The notes: generated from the letters alone by a model not told the origin. A stretch of 64,000 bases of DNA from Cellvibrionaceae bacterium (GCA_021151825.1 JAGKWQ010000001.1:124001-188000), one strand, 5' to 3'. Counted from the first letter of the stretch, positions 36,956 to 46,462 are shown. Made by a program: numbers and translations.

Positions 36956-37885
36956 ATGAATGACCCGGCCGCCTCCCAGCCAACACCGCTTCACACTAAT
37001 GTCCTCAAAGGTTTTTTACTCGCCGCAGCCGGGCTGCTGCTATTTGCCTGCATGGATAGCACCACTAAATACCTGACCGCCCATTACAACGTGCCCACCG
37101 TGGTGGCGATGCGTTACATAGTGCATTGCGCGTTAATGCTGGTGATATTGGCCCCCCGCCACTCCAGCAAACTGATTACGACCCAACGCACTGGCCTCGT
37201 TATTTTGCGTGCGGCGGTACTGACGATGGCATCACTCTGTATCGGACTTGCATTGCAGCGTATGCCATTGGCAGAAACTACTGCGATCAACTTTCTCGCG
37301 CCTACATTGATTGCGCTTTTCGCCAGTTCCTTGCTGGGTGAACATATAGGCACGCTAGGTTGGGCAGCGGTGATTACCGGTTTTATCGGTGTATTACTAA
37401 TCGCCCGCCCCGGTAGTGGATTGGATGCATTGGGCATCGTATTTGCCCTTGGCGCCGCCGTTGCAAATGCCGCCTACCAGGTACTATCGCGCTTGCTTGC
37501 CAGTACCGAACGCGCTATCACCCTGCTGTTTTACACCGCCCTGATCGGCACTATTGTGTTTGGCCTCGCGCTGCCCTGGTTTTGGGAAGGAATAACGCCT
37601 AGCACCACGGAAATTATCCTGTTTATCAGCATGGGGGCTTTCGGTGGTCTTGGTCATTATCTATTTACCCTCGCTTATCGCTACGCCCCCGCCTCGGTAC
37701 TAGCCCCCATGACTTATCTGCAATTACTGTGGGCCGGCTTATTAGGCTGGATTGTTTTTGACAGCACTCCCGATGGCTGGGGAATTGTAGGGATGGTTGT
37801 TATTGCGGCATCAGGATTGCTGATTGCTGTGAAATCAAAATTCAGCAAAGTCCCTCCCGTAAAATCAGAAACCGACCAACTCTGA
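36956..37885 (+). CDS. EamA/DMT-family membrane transporter
   Basis: 309 residues with ten hydrophobic segments in two EamA repeats (about 20-155 and 165-295). Family-typical stretches are MDSTTKYLTAHYNVP, LQRMPLAETTAINFLAPTLIALFA and a second repeat with APASVLAPMTYLQLLWAGLLGWIVF. Members export amino acids or other metabolites, or are of unknown substrate. The start is the first ATG of the frame. It is a single gene followed by a 126-base space with the operator of the two-component system; nothing ties it functionally to its neighbours. Confidence 0.9.
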   Translation: MNDPAASQPTPLHTNVLKGFLLAAAGLLLFACMDSTTKYLTAHYNVPTVVAMRYIVHCALMLVILAPRHSSKLITTQRTGLVILRAAVLTMASLCIGLALQRMPLAETTAINFLAPTLIALFASSLLGEHIGTLGWAAVITGFIGVLLIARPGSGLDALGIVFALGAAVANAAYQVLSRLLASTERAITLLFYTALIGTIVFGLALPWFWEGITPSTTEIILFISMGAFGGLGHYLFTLAYRYAPASVLAPMTYLQLLWAGLLGWIVFDSTPDGWGIVGMVVIAASGLLIAVKSKFSKVPPVKSETDQL

Positions 37886-37913
37886 TAGCCAATAACGATC
37901 ACCAACAACGCTT

Positions 37914-37931
37914 CCTGACAGAAATGTCAGG
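37914..37931. promoter_or_regulatory. inverted repeat in front of the response-regulator gene
   Basis: CCTGACA-GAAA-TGTCAGG, 7-bp perfect arms with a 4-base centre, lies 80 bases before the response-regulator start. The inner 16 bases have the form CTGACA-N4-TGTCAG, and the same form recurs at 40120-40135 in front of the RND gene. I infer that it is the binding site of the encoded regulator. Confidence 0.65.
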
Positions 37932-38011
37932 TAAATGTTGGTTTTATGTTGGGTATAGACGGTTAAACTAAAGACGCTAACTGCCAACCACACCCAGTGG
38001 AGATTTTCAGG

Positions 38012-38713
38012 ATGCGTTTACTCCTAGTCGAGGATGAAGAAAAGACCTCGTCTTACATCAACCGCGCCATGAGCGAGTTGGGTTTTATGGTCGATGTTGC
38101 CGATAACGGCGTCGACGGTCTGTACCTCGCACAACAACATGACTATGACGCGATCATTCTGGACGTAATGCTGCCCGGAACGGATGGCTACACGGTGCTT
38201 GAGCGCTTGCGGTCAAGCAAACAGACACCCGTATTAATGCTCTCCGCACGTGGCTCGGTCGACGAGCGCGTAAAAGGCCTGCGCTCCGGCGCCGACGATT
38301 ACCTCCCTAAACCCTTCTCGCTGATTGAACTGGTTGCGCGCATCCAGGCATTGCTGCGCCGCCGCCAAAGCGACGGGGCCGACGTCACCCAATTGCAAAT
38401 CGATGATTTGCACCTCGATTTACTCGCGCGGCGCGTTACCCGCGCCGGCCATCGCTTGGAGTTAACCGCCAAAGAGTTTGCCTTGCTCAGCCTGCTCGCG
38501 CGGCGGCAGGGAGAAATCCTCTCCAAAATGATGATCGCCGAACAAGTCTGGGATATGAATTTCGACAGCGACGCCAACGTCGTGGAAGTTGCTATTAAAC
38601 GCCTGCGTTCCAAAGTGGATGCCCCCTATTCCATCAAGTTACTCCACACTGTGCGCGGTATGGGCTACGTACTGGAGGCACGGCCGGAAGCGCCGCGCGC
38701 AGGCCATGAATAA
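38012..38713 (+). CDS. OmpR/PhoB-family response regulator
   Basis: 233 residues from ATG 38012 (GGAG 9 bases upstream; a GTG 15 bases earlier is less likely). The receiver domain begins LLLVEDEEK (acidic pocket), has the phosphorylated Asp in AIILDVMLPGTDGY and the Lys in DDYLPKPFS. The C-terminal winged helix shows LTAKEFALLSLLARRQGEI and DSDANVVEVAIKRLRSKVD. Sequence style is that of the CusR/CopR/IrlR group of metal-responsive regulators. The stop overlaps the start of the histidine kinase by 8 bases. Confidence 0.95.
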   Translation: MRLLLVEDEEKTSSYINRAMSELGFMVDVADNGVDGLYLAQQHDYDAIILDVMLPGTDGYTVLERLRSSKQTPVLMLSARGSVDERVKGLRSGADDYLPKPFSLIELVARIQALLRRRQSDGADVTQLQIDDLHLDLLARRVTRAGHRLELTAKEFALLSLLARRQGEILSKMMIAEQVWDMNFDSDANVVEVAIKRLRSKVDAPYSIKLLHTVRGMGYVLEARPEAPRAGHE

Positions 38714-40178
38714 CCTGCGAATCAGCCGTTCGATTGCCATTCGCCTGGCGGTGATGTTTGCCCTGGCGTCGGTCGCCATTGTCGCCGTCTCCGCGTTAAT
38801 GCTGCGCCATTCATTGCACGCTTCACTGCGCACGCAAATGCATCAGGAATTACAGTTTCGCCACAGCCTGCTTGTGCCTTACATCGCCGCGCGCAATTCT
38901 CTTGCGGACTGGTCAACGGTCGCGAGCAAATTGACGAACTGGACCACCGTTGAAGGTGGCCGCACACACTATTGGATACTCAGTGATGATCCGCGCTATC
39001 AATTGGGCGGGGCGCCGCTAGAAGGCGTGGACTGGACGAAACTCCATAACGGCTTCTCGCGGATCCCCAAAGAACCCTGTTCGATTTATTTGCTGATCAC
39101 CGAAATTCCGGCCAATGGTGAACGTCCCGCTGTGCGCTATGTGGCCGCACTCGATTCCACACCTTATATGAGCACGCTCGATGCGTTTACACGCGCAATG
39201 ATTTTGATCTCAATTGCCGGTGTATTATTTGTTGCGTTGCTCGGATTTTTTGTGGCGCGTGTGGGCATGCGCCCCGTCAACCATCTCAGCCAGCAAGCGC
39301 ACAATCTCGCACCGGGAAATCGTAGCCAACGGCTCGATACCAAAACCCTGCCGGTAGAATTACAAACATTGGCCGAATCATTTAACGGCGTTCTTGACCG
39401 GCAGGAAATTGCCTGGAATCAATTGGAAAGTTTTAATGCGGATGTCGCCCATGAATTGCGCACGCCACTCACCAATTTAATCGGCCAAACACAATTGGGA
39501 TTAGCGCGGCAACGCGAGCAACATGAGCTGGAGGATTTGCTGCAATCCAACCTGGAAGAATTGGAGCGCATGACCTCAATCGTTAATGACATGTTGTTTT
39601 TATCGCACGCACAAGCCGGTGAACATGCAACACAATTGAGTGAAGTATCGCTGCGCGAAGAAGCCATCAAAACGGCGGATTACCTCGAACCCGCGTTTGT
39701 TGAAAAATCATTAGTCCTCACCATTGAAGGTGATGTACAAGCACGAATTGATCGCCGGTTATTTCACCGAGCACTCGCTAACTTGCTTGGCAACAGCGCA
39801 CGCCACGCACAAAGTTCTACCGAAGTGATTGTGAATCTAAAAGAAGAAAATGGATTTGCGATTATCAGTGTTGCTAATGCAGGTGACCCCATTGATGTGC
39901 AACATCTTGCGCGTTTGTTTGAACGCTTTTATCGCGTAGACGCTTCGCGCGCGCGCAGCGATATGCATCACGGCCTTGGCTTATCTATCGTTCGCGCTGT
40001 TGCACTGATGCACAATGGCGATGTATTTGCCACCAGTCAAAACGGTATTAACTGTTTTGGTTTTTCATTGGAAATCACGGCGGATGAAAACCGGAAAAAA
40101 AATTATCCACACCATAATTCTGACAAGCCTGTCAGCGAAACGTCAGCGTTTCGACCCACACAGATGGGTAACATTTAA
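38706..40178 (+). CDS. sensor histidine kinase (heavy-metal sensor kinase type)
   Basis: 490 residues from the ATG at 38706, which overlaps the regulator stop. Two membrane segments (about 12-34 and 160-185) flank a periplasmic sensor of about 130 residues. HAMP follows (RVGMRPVNHLSQQAHNLAPGN), then the H-box FNADVAHELRTPLTNLIG, the N-box FHRALANLLGNSARHA and the G-box HHGLGLSIVRAV. The layout is that of CusS/IrlS kinases, often partnered with RND efflux genes as here. The signal cannot be read from the sequence. The last 25 codons contain the second operator and look poorly conserved. Confidence 0.95.
   Translation: MNNLRISRSIAIRLAVMFALASVAIVAVSALMLRHSLHASLRTQMHQELQFRHSLLVPYIAARNSLADWSTVASKLTNWTTVEGGRTHYWILSDDPRYQLGGAPLEGVDWTKLHNGFSRIPKEPCSIYLLITEIPANGERPAVRYVAALDSTPYMSTLDAFTRAMILISIAGVLFVALLGFFVARVGMRPVNHLSQQAHNLAPGNRSQRLDTKTLPVELQTLAESFNGVLDRQEIAWNQLESFNADVAHELRTPLTNLIGQTQLGLARQREQHELEDLLQSNLEELERMTSIVNDMLFLSHAQAGEHATQLSEVSLREEAIKTADYLEPAFVEKSLVLTIEGDVQARIDRRLFHRALANLLGNSARHAQSSTEVIVNLKEENGFAIISVANAGDPIDVQHLARLFERFYRVDASRARSDMHHGLGLSIVRAVALMHNGDVFATSQNGINCFGFSLEITADENRKKNYPHHNSDKPVSETSAFRPTQMGNI
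40120..40153. promoter_or_regulatory. operator region of the RND pump, overlapping the kinase 3' end
   Basis: CTGACA-AGCC-TGTCAG (40120-40135) repeats the palindrome found at 37914, and a second palindrome CGAAACG-TCAG-CGTTTCG (40136-40153) abuts it. GTCAGCG occurs twice with starts 11 bases apart (40131 and 40142), a spacing used by OmpR-family dimers. It lies 150 bases before the RND start codon and within the last codons of the kinase gene. Confidence 0.6.
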
Positions 40179-40301
40179 AAACTCATTAATATGAGTTGAT
40201 AACCGACCTGCCGGTTAATGCAAGTATCTGTTTTTCACAACTGCCTGACCTAAACAACCGTCGATTTTACACAAGCGTCCACTCTATAAAGGAGCGATTT
40301 C

Positions 40302-43300
40302 TTGAAAGGCCTAATCAGTATCACACTGCAAAAGCCGCTCACATTTATTGTGATGGCGATATTAATTGCAGGGTTTGGCACGCTCGCCGCGCTGCGTATG
40401 CCGGTGGATATTTTCCCCGCAATTCGCATTCCCGTCATCGCCGTCGCCTGGACCTATAATGGCCTTGCGCCGGAAGATGTAGCCAATCGTATTATCACGC
40501 CTTACCAACGCGCGCTAACCACCACCGTTGCAGATATCGAACATATCGAAAGCCAATCGATGACTGGCATGGGTATAGTACGAATTTATTTTCAACCGAA
40601 TGTGGATATTCGCACGGCGAGTGCGCAAGTTACGGCCGTATCGCAAACTATGCTGCGCAGTATGCCGCCGGGAATCACACCACCTTTTGTGGTGAATTAC
40701 GATGCATCCACAGTGCCGGTACTGCAAGTTGCGCTGTCGGGCGAAGGTTTGAGCGAGCAGCAGCTTAATGATTTGGGCACCGCGCAAATTCGTACACAAC
40801 TACTCACATTACCTGGCGTTGCAATGCCATTACCGTCCGGCGGAAAACAGCGGCAGGTACAGATCGATTTAAATCCGGTGGCATTGCAATCCTACGGTTT
40901 ATCCGCGGCCGATGTGAGTGCAGCAATTGCAGCGCAAAATCAAATCAGCCCTGCCGGTTTTATGAAAATCGGCGCTCAGCAATACAACGTTAAACTCAAT
41001 AACGCGCCCGATTCCATTCAGGGGTTAAGTAATATTCCAATCAAAGTTGTCAACGGCGCGACCATTTATATTCGCGATGTTGCCTCAGTGCGCGATGGCA
41101 ATAGTCCGCAACAAAATATTGTGCAAGTAGAAGGCACGCGTTCAGTGTTGCTAACGATTTTGAAAAACGGTGCAGCGTCGACATTAACGGTAGTGGAAAG
41201 CGTAAAAGAAGCGCTTCCCCGAATTACTGAAGGGTTGGCAGATTCACTCACCGCTATCCCCGTTGCCGATCAATCGGTATTTGTGCGCGCATCGATGATG
41301 ACTGTTGTGCATGAAGCGCTGCTGGTTGCCGCATTAATCTCGCTGCTGATTTTGTTATTCCTCGGCTCATGGCGTGCGACGTTAATTGTTGCCGCATCAA
41401 TTCCACTCTCTATTTTTGCCGCGATCGCAGTGCTCAATGCATTCGGACAAAGCCTCAATGCCATGACTCTAGGAGGCATCGCTATTGCAATCGGCATTCT
41501 GGTTGATGAAGCGACAGTGACGATTGAAAATATCGAGCGCCATTTAGGTGAAGGAAAATCCGTTACCCAGGCCATTATGGATGGCGCTGCCGAAATTCTG
41601 ATTCCAGTTTTCGTTGCATTGTTGTGTATTTGCATTGTGTTCGTGCCAATGTTTTTCCTGCCGGGCATCTCCGGCTATTTGTTCGTGCCTATGGCGCTGT
41701 CCGTAGTGTTTGCAATGGTCGCATCATTTTTGTTATCGCGCACCGTAGTATTAACCATGGCGATGTACTTATTAAAACCTCATCACCATAACCACCAACA
41801 TGAATCAGCGCAGCCAACGCGAAAAAATATTTTTGCGCCGCTCATTCGCTTCCAGAAAAAATTCGAACACGGCTTTGAAACCCTGCGTAACAGCTATACC
41901 AAAACCCTGGCCGGTGTGCTCGCTACCCGCAAATTATTTGCACTGTCGTTTATGGGGCTGGTGTTGGTATCGTTTTTACTGGTGCCGTTTTTAGGTCGCA
42001 ACTTTTTCCCGGCGGTAGATTCCGGCAGTATCCTTATGCACGTACGTATGCCGAGTGGAATTAAAATCGAAGAAAGCGCTGCACAATTTGAATTGGTTGG
42101 CCGTTCAATACGCGAGTTGATTCCCGCAGAAGAACTGGATTCGATCATCAACAATATTGGCATGCCCGTGAGCATGCTGAATATGATTTACAACACGTCC
42201 GGTACCATTAGCCCGCAAGATGGCGACATGATGATCAGCCTCAAACCGGGTTATCGCTCCGCGGAACATATCGCGCGCTTGCGGCAGGAATTGCCTATGC
42301 GTTTTCCCGGTATCGCGTTTTCGTTTTTACCCGCCGATATCACCAGCCAGATTTTAAACTTCGGTTCACCGTCGCCAATTGATGTGCAAGTCACTGGACG
42401 CAACCTCACAGCGAATCGCGACTTTGCACAAAAATTATTGCATCGTATCAACACTATTCCCGGGGTCGCTGATGCGCGCATCCAGCAACCGGAAAGCTCA
42501 CCGCAATTAAATATTGATATTGATCGTTCGCGCATTAGCCAATACGGAATTACCGCGCGCGATGTTACCAATAGCCTCGGAGCATCGTTGTCGGGCACAC
42601 AGCAAACCGCACCGGTATTTTTTGTGAATCCCGCTAACGGTATTTCTTATCCAGTAGTGGCGCAGGTGCCAGAATATTTAATGGCGAATATTAGCGACCT
42701 GGAAAATATTCCGGTTTCGAGTGCAGCAACCACCAGCGATAACACACAAAATTTAGGCGGCCTCGCCAGCATCACTCGCTCCACCACTATGCCGGTGGTG
42801 TCGCAATACAATATCCAACCGATGATCAATATTTTTGCAACCACACAAGGTCGCGACCTGGGTTCAGTAGCAAGTGATATCAATGCTGTAATTGCAGAGC
42901 TGGAAAAAGAACGCCCCACTGGCACCAACGTTACCCTGCGCGGGCAATACCAAACCATGAACATTGCCTTCGGTGGTTTAGGTTATGGTTTGCTCGGTGC
43001 GATTGTGTTGATTTATTTTTTAATCGTGGTGAACTTTCAAAGTTGGAAAGATCCACTGGTGATTATTTCTGCGTTGCCCGCTGCACTTGCCGGCATTGTA
43101 TGGATACTGTTTGTTTCCTTCACACCACTCTCGGTACCCGCATTAACCGGTGCAATTATGTGTATGGGTGTGGCAACCGCCAACTCAATTCTGCTCGTCA
43201 GTTTTGCGCGTGATCGTTTGGCAGAAACCGGCGATGCATTACAAGCAGCGCTCGAAGCCGGTTACGTTCGTTTGCGCCCGGTAGTGATGACTGCACTTGC

Positions 43301-43529
43301 GATGATTATCGGCATGATACCTATGGCGCTCGGCATCGGTGAAGGTGCGGAGCAAAATGCACCGCTCGGTCGCGCCGTTATCGGTGGATTAATTACTGCC
43401 ACTATCGCCACATTATTTTTTGTTCCTGCTGTGTTCAGTTTGGCTCATCGCCACACTACAAAAACATCAGCAAACGGTTCAGATAATGAGCCAACAAACA
43501 ATTCGGAGTTAATACCACACAATGTCTAA
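40302..43529 (+). CDS. RND efflux transporter, inner-membrane pump
   Basis: 1075 residues, TTG start fixed by AAAGGAG seven bases upstream. The HAE-type RND layout is complete: TM1 at the N-terminus (FIVMAILIAGFGTLAALRMPVDIFP), porter domain, a second half from about residue 535 with TM7 (LSFMGLVLVSFLLVPFLGRNFFP) and twelve membrane segments in all. The TM4 proton-relay motif reads GILVDEATVTIENIERHL, with Asp-Glu where AcrB has Asp-Asp. No metal-type (CzcA/CusA) methionine or acidic signature is evident, so organic substrates are as likely as metals. It overlaps the adaptor gene by 8 bases. Order pump-adaptor is the reverse of acrAB. Confidence 0.93.
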   Translation: MKGLISITLQKPLTFIVMAILIAGFGTLAALRMPVDIFPAIRIPVIAVAWTYNGLAPEDVANRIITPYQRALTTTVADIEHIESQSMTGMGIVRIYFQPNVDIRTASAQVTAVSQTMLRSMPPGITPPFVVNYDASTVPVLQVALSGEGLSEQQLNDLGTAQIRTQLLTLPGVAMPLPSGGKQRQVQIDLNPVALQSYGLSAADVSAAIAAQNQISPAGFMKIGAQQYNVKLNNAPDSIQGLSNIPIKVVNGATIYIRDVASVRDGNSPQQNIVQVEGTRSVLLTILKNGAASTLTVVESVKEALPRITEGLADSLTAIPVADQSVFVRASMMTVVHEALLVAALISLLILLFLGSWRATLIVAASIPLSIFAAIAVLNAFGQSLNAMTLGGIAIAIGILVDEATVTIENIERHLGEGKSVTQAIMDGAAEILIPVFVALLCICIVFVPMFFLPGISGYLFVPMALSVVFAMVASFLLSRTVVLTMAMYLLKPHHHNHQHESAQPTRKNIFAPLIRFQKKFEHGFETLRNSYTKTLAGVLATRKLFALSFMGLVLVSFLLVPFLGRNFFPAVDSGSILMHVRMPSGIKIEESAAQFELVGRSIRELIPAEELDSIINNIGMPVSMLNMIYNTSGTISPQDGDMMISLKPGYRSAEHIARLRQELPMRFPGIAFSFLPADITSQILNFGSPSPIDVQVTGRNLTANRDFAQKLLHRINTIPGVADARIQQPESSPQLNIDIDRSRISQYGITARDVTNSLGASLSGTQQTAPVFFVNPANGISYPVVAQVPEYLMANISDLENIPVSSAATTSDNTQNLGGLASITRSTTMPVVSQYNIQPMINIFATTQGRDLGSVASDINAVIAELEKERPTGTNVTLRGQYQTMNIAFGGLGYGLLGAIVLIYFLIVVNFQSWKDPLVIISALPAALAGIVWILFVSFTPLSVPALTGAIMCMGVATANSILLVSFARDRLAETGDALQAALEAGYVRLRPVVMTALAMIIGMIPMALGIGEGAEQNAPLGRAVIGGLITATIATLFFVPAVFSLAHRHTTKTSANGSDNEPTNNSELIPHNV

Positions 43530-44697
43530 TTATCACCCTCCTATTCCGGATGTAAATCCAACCGAGTTTCGTCGCAAGTTGATTAAAGTCAGTGTAATTA
43601 TCGGCGCAGTGGGTTTCGTACTCGCCGGACTCGGAATTTTCCAGCGCAGTAATGCAACAGCAGATCTTGCAAAAATCGCGGCGCAATCTGCTATTCCAAC
43701 GGTATCAGTTATTAACGCTGCGCTATCGGATGATGCGGGGGCGCTGGTATTACCTGGCAACCTGGAACCGCTCAACAGTGCATCCATTTATGCGCAAACC
43801 AATGGCTACATCAAAGAATGGTTGGTGGATATTGGTGATAGCGTTAAAAAAGGGCAGATATTAGCCATATTGGATGCACCGGAATTATTGCATCAATTAG
43901 CGCAAGCCAAAGCCGATTACGCCACTGCACTTGCCGAGCAAAACAACGCGCAAAGTATGGCAGATCGCGCCAACAATTTAATGAAAATAAATAGCGCCGC
44001 TATTTCGCGTGAAATGGTAGAACAACGCAGCCGCGACGCCGAAGCAAAAACTGCCGCAACTGCTGCTGCGCGCGCCAATGTAAACCGTTTGGAGTCGTTG
44101 CAATCATTTACCAAACTCAGCGCGCCTTTTGATGGCAAAGTCACCAGCCGTTCCGCACAACTCGGTGAATTGGTTGTCGCCGGTAATTCAAACGCGCAAC
44201 CATTATTCACTATTTCCGATACCCGCTTGATGCGCGTTTTTGTGCGTGTGCCGCAAAATTACGCGGCGCAAATGCAAAGCGATCAGAAAGCCGAATTAGT
44301 ATTGCCTGAATACAACGATAAAACGTTTCCCGCCGTTGTAACGCGCAGCGCTCACGCCGTAGACGTTGCCTCAGGTTCGGTATTAGTCGAACTGCAAGCC
44401 AACAATGACAAAGGCGAATTGATGCCCGGCGCTTATGCACAAGTCAGTTTCAAACTTGCCATCAACAAAGATCGCATTCGTATTCCCGGTAGCGCGATTT
44501 TGTATCGCGACCAAAAACCTGCAATCGCAACTATCAATGAAAAAAATATTGTTACACTTAAGCCGGTAAAAATTGGGCGCGATGAGGGAACAACCGTTGA
44601 GATAGCGGCGGGGATAATGGCAACGGATAGAATTATTACAACTCCGCCAGATGCGATTCGCAACGGGGATGAAGTGCGCGTGGCAACAACGAAATAA
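43522..44697 (+). CDS. RND membrane-fusion (periplasmic adaptor) protein
   Basis: 391 residues. An N-terminal membrane segment (VSVIIGAVGFVLAGLGIF, about 17-36) anchors it; there is no lipobox. The lipoyl half-motifs are IKEWLVDIGDSVKKGQILAILDAPEL and LSAPFDGKVTSRSAQLGELV, separated by a short helical hairpin (about 110-175, Ala/Gln-rich). Beta-barrel and membrane-proximal domains follow. It should bridge the pump to an outer-membrane channel encoded elsewhere, since none is next to it. Its ATG lies in the last codons of the pump gene. Confidence 0.93.
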   Translation: MSNYHPPIPDVNPTEFRRKLIKVSVIIGAVGFVLAGLGIFQRSNATADLAKIAAQSAIPTVSVINAALSDDAGALVLPGNLEPLNSASIYAQTNGYIKEWLVDIGDSVKKGQILAILDAPELLHQLAQAKADYATALAEQNNAQSMADRANNLMKINSAAISREMVEQRSRDAEAKTAATAAARANVNRLESLQSFTKLSAPFDGKVTSRSAQLGELVVAGNSNAQPLFTISDTRLMRVFVRVPQNYAAQMQSDQKAELVLPEYNDKTFPAVVTRSAHAVDVASGSVLVELQANNDKGELMPGAYAQVSFKLAINKDRIRIPGSAILYRDQKPAIATINEKNIVTLKPVKIGRDEGTTVEIAAGIMATDRIITTPPDAIRNGDEVRVATTK

Positions 44698-44869
44698 ATG
44701 TCAGGGGCGGAGCTCGCCAGTTCAACCTGCGCAACCCGCCCCTTACCAACCGACAAGCATATTATTTCATATCCATGACACCTCCGGCGGATACTACCCA
44801 ATAGCTAAAGATTCAAGTACATTCGCGTTTTGGAATTGTTATCCATCAATCTCACGCGAAGTATTAATA

Positions 44870-45337
44870 ATGAACAACGACATGTTAAAAGAGCTACTGG
44901 CCCAGGAAGATGAAATCCAGTTCTCACATTTCAATAACCAGACGGCATGGGAGCTGGGGAATTTACTGAAGCTTGCCGCCGATAAATTGTCAGCCTCTAT
45001 CGCTATTGAAGTGTATGCATTTGAGCATGTGCTGTTTAGTTACTTCATGCCAGGCACCAATAAAGACAATCACGATTGGATAAAACGCAAACGCCAATCA
45101 GTGATGCGCTTTGGTCACAGTTCTTATTATCAGGGCCAATACAACGCATCCAAAAACCGCGACTTTGAAGCGCAGCCCCATATTGATCCAAAAGAATATT
45201 GCGCTCACGGTGGATCGTTTCCGATACGGATCAAAAACAGCGGCATCATTGGCGCAGTAACCGTTTCCGGTCTGGCACAGGAAATCGATCACCAGCTTGC
45301 AATAGATGCCTTGCGTGAACTCATAAAAAATAATTAA
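44870..45337 (+). CDS. UPF0303 / HbpS-like heme-binding fold protein
   Basis: 155 residues from ATG 44870. The sequence matches the UPF0303 family (fold of the haem-degrading HbpS-like domain): QTAWELGNLLKLAAD, SIAIEVYAFEHVLFSYFMPG, DWIKRKRQSVMRFGHSSY and GGSFPIRIKNSGIIGAVTVSGL. A longer open frame from 44651 would overlap the adaptor gene and has no family similarity, so it was rejected. Function in bacteria is uncertain; the yeast member YBR137W is a cytosolic protein of unclear role. It lies 172 bases after the adaptor gene. Confidence 0.88.
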   Translation: MNNDMLKELLAQEDEIQFSHFNNQTAWELGNLLKLAADKLSASIAIEVYAFEHVLFSYFMPGTNKDNHDWIKRKRQSVMRFGHSSYYQGQYNASKNRDFEAQPHIDPKEYCAHGGSFPIRIKNSGIIGAVTVSGLAQEIDHQLAIDALRELIKNN

Positions 45338-45706
45338 GTTACTTTCGGGCACAGCCAAAAAACACGGAACTATAAAGATAATAAGGCAATTTTTCCTTGA
45401 TTATATTCACTATGTCTCAAGCGCCAACCCAATGGTTTTTAACAGCAACCTCGATGACCGTAACACACTTAATGTTATTGAAGATGCCGTTGAAACCAAA
45501 GCAAGGGGTTGGACTATAGGATGTAAAATTCTGTGGAAGTTTATCAAGAACCCAGGGGAGACACTGATACAGATCAATAACCATTTATAAATAAATCTGT
45601 AGGTAACACTTTCACACTAAATCCCGCTGCCACAGCTTTTTAGGATGATGTTATACTGAAACCACCGCCAACCTGTCTGGGTCAATGCTTTCAAGGACTG
45701 CTGCTG
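45338..45706. other. intergenic stretch before the PhyH gene
   Basis: No sizeable gene. Its only candidate is the 52-codon frame listed separately. The last 60 bases, AT-poor and just before the PhyH start, show no clear promoter. Confidence 0.4.
45432..45590 (+). CDS. possible small protein, 52 residues, unrecognised
   Basis: An ATG frame of 53 codons including the stop. The predicted product starts MVFNSNLDDRNTLNVIED and continues with ETKARGWTIGCKILWKF, ending in NNHL: a plausible amphipathic, soluble peptide with balanced composition. There is no good ribosome site, and a second short frame overlaps it. It might also be the 3' remnant of a decayed gene. Very uncertain. Confidence 0.25.
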   Translation: MVFNSNLDDRNTLNVIEDAVETKARGWTIGCKILWKFIKNPGETLIQINNHL

Positions 45707-46462
45707 ATGCTTTCCCCCGAACAAATTTTACAATTCAACAATCAGGGCTTCCTGATTCTTCCGCAATTTGAATCAGTAGTGTTTTGCAAGTCTGTTATTG
45801 AATTGGTAAAGGATGATTTGCAAAAACAGGTTGGCCCTATCGAATATGAGGCGGATACCCAATATCCCGGCGCGCCCAGCTCGCGTGATGCTGAGGGCGG
45901 AAAAACAGCGCGCCGCTTACTGAGTGCCTATGCCCGCAATCCGTTATTAGCTCATTGGGCAACCGGTATAAAATTACGCGCACCGTTGCAGCAATTATTG
46001 GGAACCGATGTGTTTTTATCCCAATGTCACCACAACTGCATCATGACCAAACAACCCGCCTATTCCAGCCGTACCGGTTGGCATCGCGATAGCCGCTATT
46101 GGAATTTCGCGCGTCCGCAATTAATTTCAGCATGGTTAGCACTGGGCAATGAATTGGAAGAAAACGGTTGTTTATGGGTAATTCCCGGTTCGCAAGAATT
46201 GGAAATTGAGAGCGAACAGTTGGATGCACTGCAATTTCTGCGTACCGATCTTGAGCGCAATAAAACGTTGCTCAACCAAGCAATTCCAGTTCCATTAAAA
46301 CAAGGGGACTTGTTGTTATTTCATAGCAATTTATTTCACGCGGCGGGGCGAAATACTACCAGCATCACTAAATTTTCAATGGTGTTTACTTATCGCGATG
46401 CATTGAATCTTCCCAAACCAGGAACTCGCTCCAGTGTGTTGCCAGATATCAAACTGAATTGA
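45707..46462 (+). CDS. phytanoyl-CoA dioxygenase (PhyH) family protein
   Basis: 251 residues. The Fe(II) ligands of this 2-oxoglutarate-dependent oxygenase family are visible: WHRDSRYW gives HxD, and the distal His is in GDLLLFHSNLFHAAGRN. ENGCLWVIPGSQ is the central family signature. The iron triad is intact, so an active hydroxylase is likely. The substrate is unknown; the family includes enzymes acting on lipids, ectoine, and secondary metabolites. The gene stands alone. Confidence 0.9.
   Translation: MLSPEQILQFNNQGFLILPQFESVVFCKSVIELVKDDLQKQVGPIEYEADTQYPGAPSSRDAEGGKTARRLLSAYARNPLLAHWATGIKLRAPLQQLLGTDVFLSQCHHNCIMTKQPAYSSRTGWHRDSRYWNFARPQLISAWLALGNELEENGCLWVIPGSQELEIESEQLDALQFLRTDLERNKTLLNQAIPVPLKQGDLLLFHSNLFHAAGRNTTSITKFSMVFTYRDALNLPKPGTRSSVLPDIKLN

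Noticed and set aside
40302..43529. Naming the pump CusA or CzcA because of the metal-type sensor kinase
   Set aside because: The pump sequence follows the HAE drug-efflux pattern and lacks evident metal-binding signatures.
44651..44869. 73-codon N-terminal extension of the UPF0303 gene
   Set aside because: It overlaps the adaptor gene, has no family similarity and no ribosome site; the ATG at 44870 gives the standard family length.
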